Below are positions 6,997-14,576 of a DNA stretch of 26,986 nucleotides, in pieces. Position 1 is the stretch's first letter. Every line of letters begins with the position of its first letter. The DNA is taken from the NCBI GenBank assembly GCA_934589835.1, contig CAKTOK010000021.1, forward strand, positions 1 through 26,986. The letters run 5' to 3'. The notes below the pieces were generated by a model, which did no database searches, was not told the DNA's origin, and saw only the letters and a list, made by a program, of their open reading frames with translations. This DNA comes from an uncultured Oscillospiraceae bacterium. Lineage in GTDB: Bacteria > Bacillota > Clostridia > Oscillospirales > Oscillospiraceae. The position numbers and the translations under genes are program-made.

Positions 6997-7731
6997 ATGA
7001 CGAGTGTAAATGAAGCAAATAAGCCGGGGAATGAGTTCAGCAGTGAGCTTGGCATCGAAATGGGGAAGAAGGGTGCAAAGCAGGAGTACGCTTATGAGTA
7101 CATTAAGCGGGCTATTGTTGAGAACCGTTTTGCTCCGGAGCAATGTCTGAATGAGAAGGATCTGGGGATCGAGTTGGGTGGATTGAGTCGAACACCTATA
7201 CGTGATGCTCTGCGAAAACTGGTCTATGAAGGAATGATAGACTACGTACCGGGCAAAGGAATGTTCGTGTCGGAGATTCGCTTTGAGGACCTACTGGAAG
7301 TCTCTGAGATCCGTATCCCCTTGGAAAAAACCTGCGTTGAGCTGTTTATCGAACGGGCCAATCAGGAGGATATGGAAAAGCTGGAGGAGTTGTATGTTAA
7401 GCATCGAGAGGCATACGAGGTCGGTGATCTGAATATGGCTATCCGCTATGATGACGAGTTCCATCGTCGAATCGCTGAGGGGACGTATAATTCGAGACTT
7501 AGCGCATATGTGGACTCGTTGATCGATCAGAACTCCCGGGGAGCATATCTGACTGCGGAAGACCCACAGCGTGTTGAAACGTCCCTGGGTGAGCATGAAC
7601 TGATCTTAAAGGCGATCAGCGCTAAGGATAAACAAGCGGCGGTGCAGCTCATGGAGCAGCACCTTACCGGCTGGACATCCTACGTGATGACTATGCAGCT
7701 GAAGCGGTTTTATTTCAGAAAAAAAGGATGA
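6997..7731 (+). CDS. GntR-family transcriptional regulator, FCD (FadR-like) subgroup
   Basis: DNA-binding regulator of 244 residues. A winged helix at about 28-92 has LSRTPIRDALRKL (63-75) as recognition helix. An all-helical FCD ligand domain follows, with likely metal ligands in DDEFH (152-156), His200 and His222. ATG 6997 is chosen because AGGAG lies seven bases upstream; the longer frame from 6907 crosses the promoter. FCD regulators typically sense small organic or sugar acids. Its flanks, a dehydrogenase on one side and AEC and Tct transporters on the other, suggest it controls uptake and oxidation of such an acid. The ligand is not predictable. Confidence 0.9.
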   Translation: MTSVNEANKPGNEFSSELGIEMGKKGAKQEYAYEYIKRAIVENRFAPEQCLNEKDLGIELGGLSRTPIRDALRKLVYEGMIDYVPGKGMFVSEIRFEDLLEVSEIRIPLEKTCVELFIERANQEDMEKLEELYVKHREAYEVGDLNMAIRYDDEFHRRIAEGTYNSRLSAYVDSLIDQNSRGAYLTAEDPQRVETSLGEHELILKAISAKDKQAAVQLMEQHLTGWTSYVMTMQLKRFYFRKKG

Positions 7732-7758
7732 TGTCAGGAGGTATCCTGGTGAATACGA

Positions 7759-7788
7759 GTGGGGCGCTCATTCGAGCGCCCCACTTTT
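7759..7788 (+). terminator. Rho-independent terminator of the GntR gene
   Basis: GTGGGGCGCTC and GAGCGCCCCAC form an 11-base-pair stem with an ATTC loop, followed by TTTT. It lies 27 bases after the stop codon, between convergent genes. Confidence 0.88.
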
Positions 7789-7804
7789 GACATAATGATG
7801 TAAT

Positions 7805-8761
7805 TCAGATCAGCTGCCAACTCCGCAACAGAAAAGTACCTATAAAAATGGTAAATGCTGACGCGACAGTGGACAAAACTACGATCTGACCAGCCAAAAC
7901 GTCATTACCGTTCATACTCTTGGCCATGATATAGGAATTGACGGCGGAAGGGGCACAGAGCAGAAGGAAGATGACGCCTAACTGCTCGTTGCGGAAATTT
8001 AGACAGATGGCAAGACCACAAAAGATGACAGGAATGAAAATGAGCTTTATAGTGGTCGTAATGGCGGCCAGACGAAGATTGCCTTTCAATTGTGCCGGAT
8101 CAAACTGTGCACCGATCATCAAAAGACAAAGCGTGGTAGAAATGCCGCCAGTGCTTTTCAGCGTGTCACCCAGGAATACAGGGATGGATATTTTGCAGAG
8201 GGAAAACAAAAGCCCCAGAAGTGACGCTATAAACAGGTGATTACGGAGTGTCCCGCTTACGACTTTGCGCAGCATAAATTGGCGACGGCTTGTGTGGTCT
8301 TCTATGCCGAAGTAAGTCAATAGAACCACGGCCAAAAGATTAAACAGAGGAATGGTGAAAGCTAACATGACGGAGGCACAAGGCACAGCACTGTCGCCAA
8401 ACAGCCGCAGCACAAGCGCATAACCAATTTGCAGGAAATTGCTGCGGAAAATGGTGTGAATGACAGAACTGCAGCTTCCTCGGTCGTGAATAAAACGTGG
8501 GGCGATAAACCATGAAAGAAAGTAGATGACTAAAATACTGCATATTCCGTACAGGACAAAGGAAATGTCAAATCCTGAGAAAAAATCACTGCTTTGTATG
8601 TTATAAAACAACATAATAGGCAGAAGGGCTTGAAAGCAAAGTTGGTTCAGGCCGGAGATAAGATTTTCTCCAAACAGCCCCACCCGCTTGAGAATGTATC
8701 CCAAGAGGACAGTCAATATCACGGGGGCGATACCATTTAGGCTGAATAGCAGGACGTCCAT
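7805..8761 (-). CDS. AEC-family (auxin efflux carrier-like) membrane transporter
   Basis: Integral membrane protein of 318 residues with about ten hydrophobic helices and no soluble domain. The opening helix ILTVLLGYILKRVGLF and LNQLCFQALLPIMLFYNI (about 38-55) match the AEC pattern, and the second half (LFIASLLGLLF, TLCLLMIGAQF, APSAVNSYIMA) repeats the fold. Bacterial members move organic acids such as malate or malonate, or related anions, in either direction. GGAGG lies nine bases before the ATG. It is divergent from tctCBA and next to a GntR regulator, so it may export a product or be a second importer of the same compound class. Substrate unknown. Confidence 0.85.
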   Translation of the reverse strand: MDVLLFSLNGIAPVILTVLLGYILKRVGLFGENLISGLNQLCFQALLPIMLFYNIQSSDFFSGFDISFVLYGICSILVIYFLSWFIAPRFIHDRGSCSSVIHTIFRSNFLQIGYALVLRLFGDSAVPCASVMLAFTIPLFNLLAVVLLTYFGIEDHTSRRQFMLRKVVSGTLRNHLFIASLLGLLFSLCKISIPVFLGDTLKSTGGISTTLCLLMIGAQFDPAQLKGNLRLAAITTTIKLIFIPVIFCGLAICLNFRNEQLGVIFLLLCAPSAVNSYIMAKSMNGNDVLAGQIVVLSTVASAFTIFIGTFLLRSWQLI

Positions 8762-8783
8762 GTAACGTCACCTCCTCTCAACA

Positions 8784-8812
8784 AGTATACATGAAAAATA
8801 TTTGATTGTAAA
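8784..8812 (-). promoter_or_regulatory. Promoter of the AEC transporter gene
   Basis: Minus strand TTTACA (8812-8807), 17-base spacer, TATACT (8789-8784). The predicted start near 8777 leaves a very short leader that begins at the ribosome binding site. Confidence 0.72.
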
Positions 8813-8928
8813 GGAAAAAGAAATATAAGAGCGTGAAGAGGGATGCCATGGAAGCATAAACGGACGGTTTTGTGTAATAAGACAAAGATATATGCAAAAA
8901 TATGTCAAAAACGACGGCGAGAAAAGAC

Positions 8929-8957
8929 TTGAAATTTTGCAAAATTAAGAATACAAT
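8929..8957 (+). promoter_or_regulatory. Promoter of the tctCBA operon
   Basis: TTGAAA (8929-8934), 17-base spacer, TACAAT (8952-8957). Transcription would begin near 8964, giving a leader of about 150 bases before tctC. Confidence 0.78.
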
Positions 8958-9115
8958 GAAAATACATTGAGGACGAGTGCTGCTGCTTGCCCGCGAGATC
9001 CCCATCGGTTTGCTTTGCCCGTGATCTATTGTAATTATGTTATGTAATTCAGCGCTGCTCTCAGTCTCGGGAGACGGTGCAAGGCACAAAACAAATCAAC
9101 TTGAGGAGGAAGAAC

Positions 9116-10180
9116 ATGAAATTGAAAAAAATGGTAGCTCTGCTGCTGGCACTGTTGCTGGCTATGTCACTTCTGACTGCCTGCGGTAAGACCGACAACA
9201 CAAAGAGCGACGGTGACGGCAAGGTCACAGTCAACGAAAACGGCGAGTGGATGCCCAGCGGAAGCGTGACACTGCTGGTGGGCTGGGATGCCGGCGGCGG
9301 TCTGGATACGCTGGCGCGTGCGCTTGCTCCCGCGCTGGGTGAGTATCTGGGCGTCGATGTGGTCGTCAATAATATGCCCGGTGCCAACGGCGCTGTGGCG
9401 GTGGAATACCTGCTGAAGAAGCCAGCGGATGGGCAGATGGTTTTCCTGTATAGCTCCAGCCATGCAGCTTATCCCGCCACCGGCGTCTCTGACGCTACCT
9501 ATGAGCAGCTTCAGATGCTGCAGATCTGTCAGGGAGCTTATCCTACCCTGAGCGTTCCTGCAAGCTCTGATATCAAGGACATGAACGACCTGATCGCGGC
9601 CATCAAAGCTGGCGGCACCGTGGCTGCTAATGCAGGTATTGGATCTATCTGGCATGTTCCCCAGATCGTCATTGTCAATGGCGTGGGCGGTTCCTGCAAC
9701 TATGCGCCCTATGACAGCGGTAAGTCCACAGCTCTGGCCATTGCGCAGGGCGAGGTCGACTGGGGCGTCAGCGATCTGAAGGAGTGCGCCGAGTTTGCCA
9801 AGGATGGCATGATCAGACCTCTGGCGGTTTGCGGCAGCGAGGCGGTCGAACTGGATGGCTATGGTACGATTCCTGCCGTAACCGACTATCTTCCTGAACT
9901 GGCTGATGTGTTGGAGGCGGCTGTCAACTACCGCGGAATCGGTATCAAGCGTGGGGCAGATCAGGCGGTGCTGGACACCTGGTACAAGGCATTGGCTTAT
10001 GCTATGGAGTCTCAGGAATTCCTGGATGTGTGTGAGAGCACCAATACACCGATTCTGAATATTGGCGGCGAAGCTGCTGATGAGATGAGCATTCTGGCGA
10101 CCAAGACGATTTCCTGGATGGTATATGATGCAGGCGCAGGCGCTCGCAGTCCGGAAGAAGTCGGTGTACCGCGTCCCTGA
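9116..10180 (+). CDS. tctC: TctC-type substrate-binding lipoprotein of a tripartite tricarboxylate transporter
   Basis: Extracytoplasmic solute receptor anchored as a lipoprotein, 354 residues. The signal peptide has a KK n-region, a long leucine-rich core and the lipobox LTAC with Cys23. Mature motifs fit the TctC/Bug family: a VTLLVGWDAGGGLDTLARAL segment, shortened here to GWDAGGGLDTLAR, is the anion-binding loop, and NNMPGANGAVAVEYL follows. Further on lie NAGIGSIWH and NYAPYDSG. ATG 9116 has GAGGAGG six bases upstream. It is the first gene of tctC-tctB-tctA. Family members bind carboxylates such as citrate, tartrate-like acids or aromatic acids; the ligand here is unknown. High expression is suggested by its biased codons and by the stable hairpin after its stop. 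Confidence 0.93.
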   Translation: MKLKKMVALLLALLLAMSLLTACGKTDNTKSDGDGKVTVNENGEWMPSGSVTLLVGWDAGGGLDTLARALAPALGEYLGVDVVVNNMPGANGAVAVEYLLKKPADGQMVFLYSSSHAAYPATGVSDATYEQLQMLQICQGAYPTLSVPASSDIKDMNDLIAAIKAGGTVAANAGIGSIWHVPQIVIVNGVGGSCNYAPYDSGKSTALAIAQGEVDWGVSDLKECAEFAKDGMIRPLAVCGSEAVELDGYGTIPAVTDYLPELADVLEAAVNYRGIGIKRGADQAVLDTWYKALAYAMESQEFLDVCESTNTPILNIGGEAADEMSILATKTISWMVYDAGAGARSPEEVGVPRP

Positions 10181-10214
10181 ATTGTGTAAGTGGTCAGATA
10201 CACTCCCGCAAATG

Positions 10215-10254
10215 GTTTATTGAGTAGCCGGAGCGATCCGGCTATTCAATAAAC
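10215..10254 (+). promoter_or_regulatory. 18-base-pair GNRA-capped stem-loop after tctC
   Basis: GTTTATTGAGTAGCCGGA pairs with TCCGGCTATTCAATAAAC (one G-U pair) around a GCGA tetraloop. It is not followed by a T tract, so it looks like an mRNA-stabilising or processing element that keeps tctC transcript in excess over tctBA, rather than a full terminator. Confidence 0.75.
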
Positions 10255-10258
10255 AACC

Positions 10259-10315
10259 GCTGCCTCTGGCGGCAGCACAGAAACGCAACAGCTCCGCTGC
10301 GGCAAACAGCGGAGC
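10259..10315 (+). promoter_or_regulatory. Two further hairpins before tctB
   Basis: GCTGCC/GGCAGC (10259-10264, 10271-10276) and GCTCCGCTG/CAGCGGAGC (10291-10299, 10307-10315). The second ends a few bases before the tctB ribosome binding site AAAGG (10318-10322), so it could limit ribosome access. Confidence 0.6.
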
Positions 10316-10328
10316 GGAAAGGACATGT

Positions 10329-10811
10329 ATGAGATCCAACGGAAACAGCAAGGACTTGTGGATCGGTGTATTTCTACTGGTCATAGGTGCTGCTTCACTG
10401 TATATCGCGACGACTACTCGCAGGTTTCAGGAATTTATTTTAAGTGCCGGCATGATGCCCATGATCCTGTCTATCGTTCTGGTGCTGCTGAGTATTGGCT
10501 TGATCGTGAGGAGCTGGAAGGCTGGCGGGCGCTTTCGTGTAGAGCGCGGCTGCGATGAAAACGGGAATAAGCTGCCGTTGATTTCTCCCGAGGCTAAAAA
10601 GGTCCTCATAAACATCGCGGCTACGGCACTGCTGGTTTTTGTAGGTGTGCCCTACCTGGGATTTTTTATCTCCAGCGCGATCTTCATGTTGGCAGTGATC
10701 CTTACCTGCGCAAGAAATATCAAATGGTATTGGAGTCTTCTTATTACCGGGGCGACCATGGGCATTATCTATGTGGTGTTCGTGGTGTTGTTTAAGCTCC
10801 CCATCCGCTGA
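10329..10811 (+). CDS. tctB: TctB-type small membrane subunit
   Basis: Small membrane subunit of the tripartite tricarboxylate transporter, 160 residues, four predicted hydrophobic helices: about 10-28, 40-60, 94-125 (split by a GVPYLGFF turn) and 137-155. A polar cytoplasmic loop (65-90) separates the halves, as in other TctB proteins. It pairs with TctA to form the proton- or sodium-driven permease that receives ligand from TctC. AAAGG lies six bases before the ATG. tctA follows after 19 bases. Sequence conservation in this family is low, so the call rests on topology, length and position. Confidence 0.88.
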   Translation: MRSNGNSKDLWIGVFLLVIGAASLYIATTTRRFQEFILSAGMMPMILSIVLVLLSIGLIVRSWKAGGRFRVERGCDENGNKLPLISPEAKKVLINIAATALLVFVGVPYLGFFISSAIFMLAVILTCARNIKWYWSLLITGATMGIIYVVFVVLFKLPIR

Positions 10812-10830
10812 ACAGGAAGGAGAGTAAAAT

Positions 10831-12330
10831 ATGGAATATATTCTGGAAGTTCTGAAGTATATGTTTTCCCTGCAGGGTATCCTGCTGCTGGTGGTCGGTG
10901 TGGCCGTGGGTATTCTTGGCGGCGCGATGCCGGGCATATCCAGTACAATGACTGTGGCGTTGATCTCCACGATGACCTATGGTATGGAGCCGCTGCCGGC
11001 CATCACGCTGCTGGCTGCCTGCGCGGTGGGCAGTACCTATGGCGGCAGTATTTCCGCCACTGTGCTGAATATCCCCGGCACACCGGCTTCCGCTGCTACA
11101 ACTATGGAGGGAAATCCTCTGACCCGGCAGGGGCATGGATCTATGGCGCTGAGTATTAACGCCATTTCTTCCGCCTTCGGCAATACCGTCGGCGTGGTCC
11201 TGCTGCTCATTACCATGCCGGTGATGACGGCTATCTCCATGAAGTTCGGTACACAGGAGATGTTCTGGTTCGCTATTTTCGGCGTGGTCATCTGTGCCCA
11301 GCTTTCTAAGGGCGATTTTATCAAGGGCCTGATCGGTGCTGTTCTGGGTCTGTTGCTGGGCTGTGTGGGCCTTGACCCCATCTATGGCGTAGCCCGCTAT
11401 ACCTTTGGCAGCACCTATCTGGCAGATGGTATCCCCCTGATCCCGGCTATGGTGGGCGTGTTCGGTATGTCTGAGGTGTTCAAAATGTTGACAGACCCCT
11501 CTATAGAGCCAGTTACAGTCAAGCAGACAAAATTTTTCGAGTTCAAGGAGTTTTGGAAATATAAGTGGACCGCTCTGCGCGTATCCATTATGGGTTTCCT
11601 GATCGGTGCAATTCCCGGCGTGGGTTCCAACGTAGCCAGTTGGGTGGGCTACGATCATGCTAAATCCTCCAGTAAGCACCCTGAACGGTTTGGCAACGGC
11701 GCGGTGGATGGCCTGGTGGGCAGTGAGGCGGCCAACAACGCCTGCGTCCCCGGTACGTATGCACCACTGCTGTCGCTGGGTGTTCCCGGTGATGGTGTTA
11801 CCGCTATCGTTCTGGGCGTGTTGATCATGCAGGGTGTGCAGCCGGGGCCAACGTTTATCTCCAAAAATCCTTCCTGGCTGTATCAGATCGCGCTGGCGAT
11901 GTTCCTGGCGGGTATTGTATTCCTGATCTTGGGCGTGTTCGTGGGCCGCGGCATCATTAAAATGCTTGGTGCACCTATGCCGGTCATTATGGCTATCGTA
12001 ACGATCCTTTGCATTGTGGGTTCTTATGGCTATAATAACCGCATTCAGGATGTGTATCTGATGTTCTTCTTTGGCCTCCTGGGGTATTTGATGAGCAAAT
12101 TCAAATTCCCGAGCGCACCATTGATCTTGGGCATTATTCTGGGCGGCAGTATGGTGGATAAAAATCTCCGCCGCGGTCTGGTTACGGCTAAGATGGATTT
12201 TACCGTGTTTCTGACCCGCCCTATCTGCATTGTCATGATTATCTTGATCCTGTTCCTGCTGTTCCAGGGCTTTGTCCGCCCGGCACTGAAGCGCCGTAGG
12301 GAACAGAAAGATGCAGCATCGGGAGAGTAA
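10831..12330 (+). CDS. tctA: TctA-type large membrane subunit
   Basis: Large permease subunit, 499 residues, about ten to twelve membrane helices. GGAMPGISSTMTVAL (about 30-44) and IPGTPASAATTMEG (about 71-84) are the hallmark loops of TctA, and the related IPGVGSNVASWVGYDHAK and GVPGDGVTAIVLGVL repeat them in the second half, as expected from the internal duplication of the family. AAGGAGAG lies before the ATG. It carries the substrate across the inner membrane together with TctB, fed by TctC. A long hairpin with a T tract follows the gene. Confidence 0.95.
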   Translation: MEYILEVLKYMFSLQGILLLVVGVAVGILGGAMPGISSTMTVALISTMTYGMEPLPAITLLAACAVGSTYGGSISATVLNIPGTPASAATTMEGNPLTRQGHGSMALSINAISSAFGNTVGVVLLLITMPVMTAISMKFGTQEMFWFAIFGVVICAQLSKGDFIKGLIGAVLGLLLGCVGLDPIYGVARYTFGSTYLADGIPLIPAMVGVFGMSEVFKMLTDPSIEPVTVKQTKFFEFKEFWKYKWTALRVSIMGFLIGAIPGVGSNVASWVGYDHAKSSSKHPERFGNGAVDGLVGSEAANNACVPGTYAPLLSLGVPGDGVTAIVLGVLIMQGVQPGPTFISKNPSWLYQIALAMFLAGIVFLILGVFVGRGIIKMLGAPMPVIMAIVTILCIVGSYGYNNRIQDVYLMFFFGLLGYLMSKFKFPSAPLILGIILGGSMVDKNLRRGLVTAKMDFTVFLTRPICIVMIILILFLLFQGFVRPALKRRREQKDAASGE

Positions 12331-12336
12331 GATAAA

Positions 12337-12406
12337 AAGAAATACATGATCTGTCGCTGTTCAGCGTGCGACTGCAGTATTGGCTGTGGTGCAGATCATG
12401 TTTTCT
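12337..12406 (+). terminator. Long-range hairpin with T-rich tail after tctA
   Basis: AAGAAATACATGATCTG (12337-12353) pairs with CAGATCATGTTTTCTT (12391-12406) with one bulged base, enclosing a loop of 37 bases that can itself fold (CGCT/AGCG). The A-rich and T-rich outer arms look terminator-like, but the loop is unusually long. It may terminate part of the transcription before the hydrolase gene. Confidence 0.55.
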
Positions 12407-12459
12407 TAAACACCTTAATGTATACAACAAAAATTCTTTCAAAAAAGGAGATACGTACA

Positions 12460-13593
12460 ATGTCCAGAAAGACCTATAAAAAAGAAGTCATGGGCGAGAC
12501 CTGGTACACCACAGACTATCCCCACATTGTGTTTGAGGACTCTCCTGCAGGCCGCCTGAAAAAAGAGGTCTGGGAGGCCAGTATCGAGGAAATTGATAAG
12601 ATACTGGAAGAATATGAGCTGCCCAGTGAGTCTGAACTGGGCAAGGCCGGTTGTTACATCCAAAATACTCCGCGGCATATTGCCATGGCGAAGCGTCGGA
12701 AGAACGATGTGGTGCTGATCCCCATCGGGACAACGGAAAACCATGGTATGCACAATCCCTCCGGATTGGACACCTATATGGTCACCCAGATCTGCGAGGG
12801 TGTCCGTCGCTATACAGCCAAGAAAGGCTTCGAGGTTTCTCTGGCGCTGCCGCCCTTGAACTACGGTGGTCATCCGTATCACCATGTGGCCATGCCCGGC
12901 ACATATATGGTGACGGAGGAGGTCGTCCGTGAAACACTGATCTACATGATGCTGGGACTGTGGGATGACGGTTATCGCAAGTTTATTCTTGTCAATAACC
13001 ACGGCCACAAGTGGATGCTGGAGTCCGCCGTTCAGGAGTTCTTCAAGCGCTATCAGCTTCCGGCCATCGTTTCTGAGTTGGAGTGGCATCGAGCCATCCG
13101 TGAGTTCTGGATCCCCATTGACGAACCGGATTCTCTGACCACTCATTTTGTCCACGCGGATGAGGCGGAGACGGCCGTTGCCAATTTCTTGTTCGGAGAT
13201 ATGGTGGATATGAGCGTGTGCGTGGATTCCCAGCCCGTTAGCGTGGCGCTGAAGAAGCACTACGACACCTCGGTGGACTCCTATGGCAGACCTCATACCT
13301 GGTCCGAGGGCGAGGGACAAAATCTCATCGAGCGCTGGGGTACACCGGAGGGCGTGGTTGGATATCCCAGTCGTGGTGATGCGTATAAGGCCAAGCGTCC
13401 TATTGCGGCCATCTGCAAATACATCACGCTGATGATCGAGGACATGCTGGAGAATTATCCTGCCGGAACTGCGCCGGTAGAGGGCTTTACCACCCGGCCT
13501 GCATCTGAGGTAGCCGGGTGCTTCAAAGAACCGCTTAGCGAGGGCTGGGTATCTGTGCATGAGCTGCCCAAGCGGGGTATTTTTAACCGCTGA
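12460..13593 (+). CDS. Creatininase-family metal-dependent amidohydrolase/ring-opening hydrolase
   Basis: 377 residues. It has the metal-binding spacing of creatininase, Glu-x-His-x8-Asp, at Glu93, His95 and Asp104 in GTTENHGMHNPSGLDTY. The second site, NNHGHKW (179-185), gives His181. HADEAET (232-238) matches the family's HAGExET. An N-terminal extension of about 80 residues is absent from creatinine amidohydrolase itself. Extended members include hydrolases of cyclic diketones such as 3-dehydro-scyllo-inosose hydrolase in alternative inositol pathways; I think this function class is likelier than creatinine breakdown, because no creatine genes are present. ATG 12460 has AAGGAG nine bases upstream. 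It sits between tctA and a split transketolase. Confidence 0.82.
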   Translation: MSRKTYKKEVMGETWYTTDYPHIVFEDSPAGRLKKEVWEASIEEIDKILEEYELPSESELGKAGCYIQNTPRHIAMAKRRKNDVVLIPIGTTENHGMHNPSGLDTYMVTQICEGVRRYTAKKGFEVSLALPPLNYGGHPYHHVAMPGTYMVTEEVVRETLIYMMLGLWDDGYRKFILVNNHGHKWMLESAVQEFFKRYQLPAIVSELEWHRAIREFWIPIDEPDSLTTHFVHADEAETAVANFLFGDMVDMSVCVDSQPVSVALKKHYDTSVDSYGRPHTWSEGEGQNLIERWGTPEGVVGYPSRGDAYKAKRPIAAICKYITLMIEDMLENYPAGTAPVEGFTTRPASEVAGCFKEPLSEGWVSVHELPKRGIFNR

Positions 13594-13645
13594 CATAGCC
13601 GCAGAATAGCATATATCACTCCTGTTAGCGGGCTATTCACGCAAT

Positions 13646-13682
13646 AGGGCCTGCCGTATAGGTCGGCAGGCCCTGTTCTTAT
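13646..13682 (+). terminator. Hairpin between hydrolase and transketolase genes, probable terminator
   Basis: AGGGCCTGCCG and CGGCAGGCCCT form a perfect 11-base-pair stem with a seven-base loop, followed by GTTCTTAT. The tail is only moderately T-rich, so termination may be partial. No clear promoter is visible between it and the transketolase gene. Confidence 0.65.
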
Positions 13683-13718
13683 AGCTTCGAATATCGGAAG
13701 AAACGGAGGAACGACAGT

Positions 13719-14561
13719 ATGAACGAAGCAGTTTTGCGCCAGACGCAGCAGTATTCAGCCGCCATTCATATGGAGGTGTGCAAGATGATCTCGGGGCTTC
13801 CCAATGGTCATTTGGGAGGTTCACTGTCTATTGCGGATGCGTTGGCGGTGTTATATCAGAGTCACTTGCGTTATCGTGCAGGCGAACCCGACTGGGCGGG
13901 CCGCGACTGGGTGGTTATGTCCAAGGGTCACTGCGGGCCGGCACTTTACGCAGCGCTGGCATTGAAGGGCTTTTTCCCTGTAGAGCAGCTGGCCACGCTG
14001 AATACACCCCATACAGATCTGCCAAGTCATTGCGATCGAAATCATACACCAGGAATCGATATGACTACCGGTTCACTGGGGCAGGGCGCATCAACGGCGG
14101 CTGGTGCAGCGCTGGGCCTTAAGATGGATGGCGCAGATAGCCGCGTCTATCTTATTTTGGGCGACGGCGAATTGGATGAAGGTCAGGTTTGGGAGTTGGC
14201 CCTTTTTGCGGCGACTCGCCATCTGGACAACCTGATTGCACTAGTGGACTTCAATAAATTGCAGATCGATGGGCGTACCGACACGGATGCAGTGTGCAAT
14301 TTGGGTGATATTGCGGCAAAATTTGCCAGCTTCGGCTGGTATGCGCAGAGGGTAAACGGACATGACTTACAGGCTGTGGATGCAGCTTTGAGCAAAGCAG
14401 AAAAAAATAGAGGCACACCGAGTGTTATCGTACTGGACACGATAAAGGGGCACGGATGGAGCGGCAGCGAAGGGCAGGTTGGCAGCCACAGTCGAGGGCT
14501 GTCCGCAGAGGAACTGGCAAACGCGCTGGAGGAGATCCGTCGGCGCTACAATGTGCAGTAA
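13719..14561 (+). CDS. Transketolase, N-terminal (TPP-binding) subunit
   Basis: The pyrophosphate-binding half of a two-gene transketolase, 280 residues. GHLGGSLS (30-37), SKGH (68-71), GSLGQG (118-123) and the TPP motif GDGELDEG (148-155), which ends at VDFNKLQIDG (about 176-185), are all present. It transfers a two-carbon ketol unit from a ketose to an aldehyde, in complex with the next gene product. CGGAGG lies about nine bases before the ATG. Split transketolases in Bacillota are often specialised catabolic enzymes rather than the housekeeping pentose phosphate enzyme. Here the pair sits between a hydrolase and a 4-hydroxybutyrate dehydrogenase, with no sugar kinase nearby. Confidence 0.92.
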   Translation: MNEAVLRQTQQYSAAIHMEVCKMISGLPNGHLGGSLSIADALAVLYQSHLRYRAGEPDWAGRDWVVMSKGHCGPALYAALALKGFFPVEQLATLNTPHTDLPSHCDRNHTPGIDMTTGSLGQGASTAAGAALGLKMDGADSRVYLILGDGELDEGQVWELALFAATRHLDNLIALVDFNKLQIDGRTDTDAVCNLGDIAAKFASFGWYAQRVNGHDLQAVDAALSKAEKNRGTPSVIVLDTIKGHGWSGSEGQVGSHSRGLSAEELANALEEIRRRYNVQ

Positions 14562-14576
14562 GGAGGGAAGAACGCG

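Larger units (their letters stand above)
8762..9115. other. Divergent regulatory region between the AEC gene and tctC
   Basis: 354 bases without a gene. It holds a minus-strand promoter at 8784-8812, a plus-strand promoter at 8929-8957 and a roughly 150-base tctC leader. AAAAATATTTGA (8794-8805) and the related AAAAATATGTCA (8896-8907) are possible regulator sites. In the leader, TTGCCCG occurs twice (8987 and 9015), each followed by a GATC-containing stretch. I recognise no riboswitch class. Confidence 0.5.

Noticed and set aside
8964..9115. Riboswitch in the tctC leader
   Set aside because: No conserved riboswitch core could be recognised, and the helices visible are too short.
12460..13593. 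Creatinine amidohydrolase in the strict sense
   Set aside because: The long N-terminal extension, His183 at the position of a creatininase glutamate ligand, and the absence of creatine or sarcosine genes argue for another substrate.
12439..13596. Minus-strand open frame covering the creatininase-family gene
   Set aside because: Antisense to a gene with intact metal-binding motifs; no recognisable protein and no start signals.
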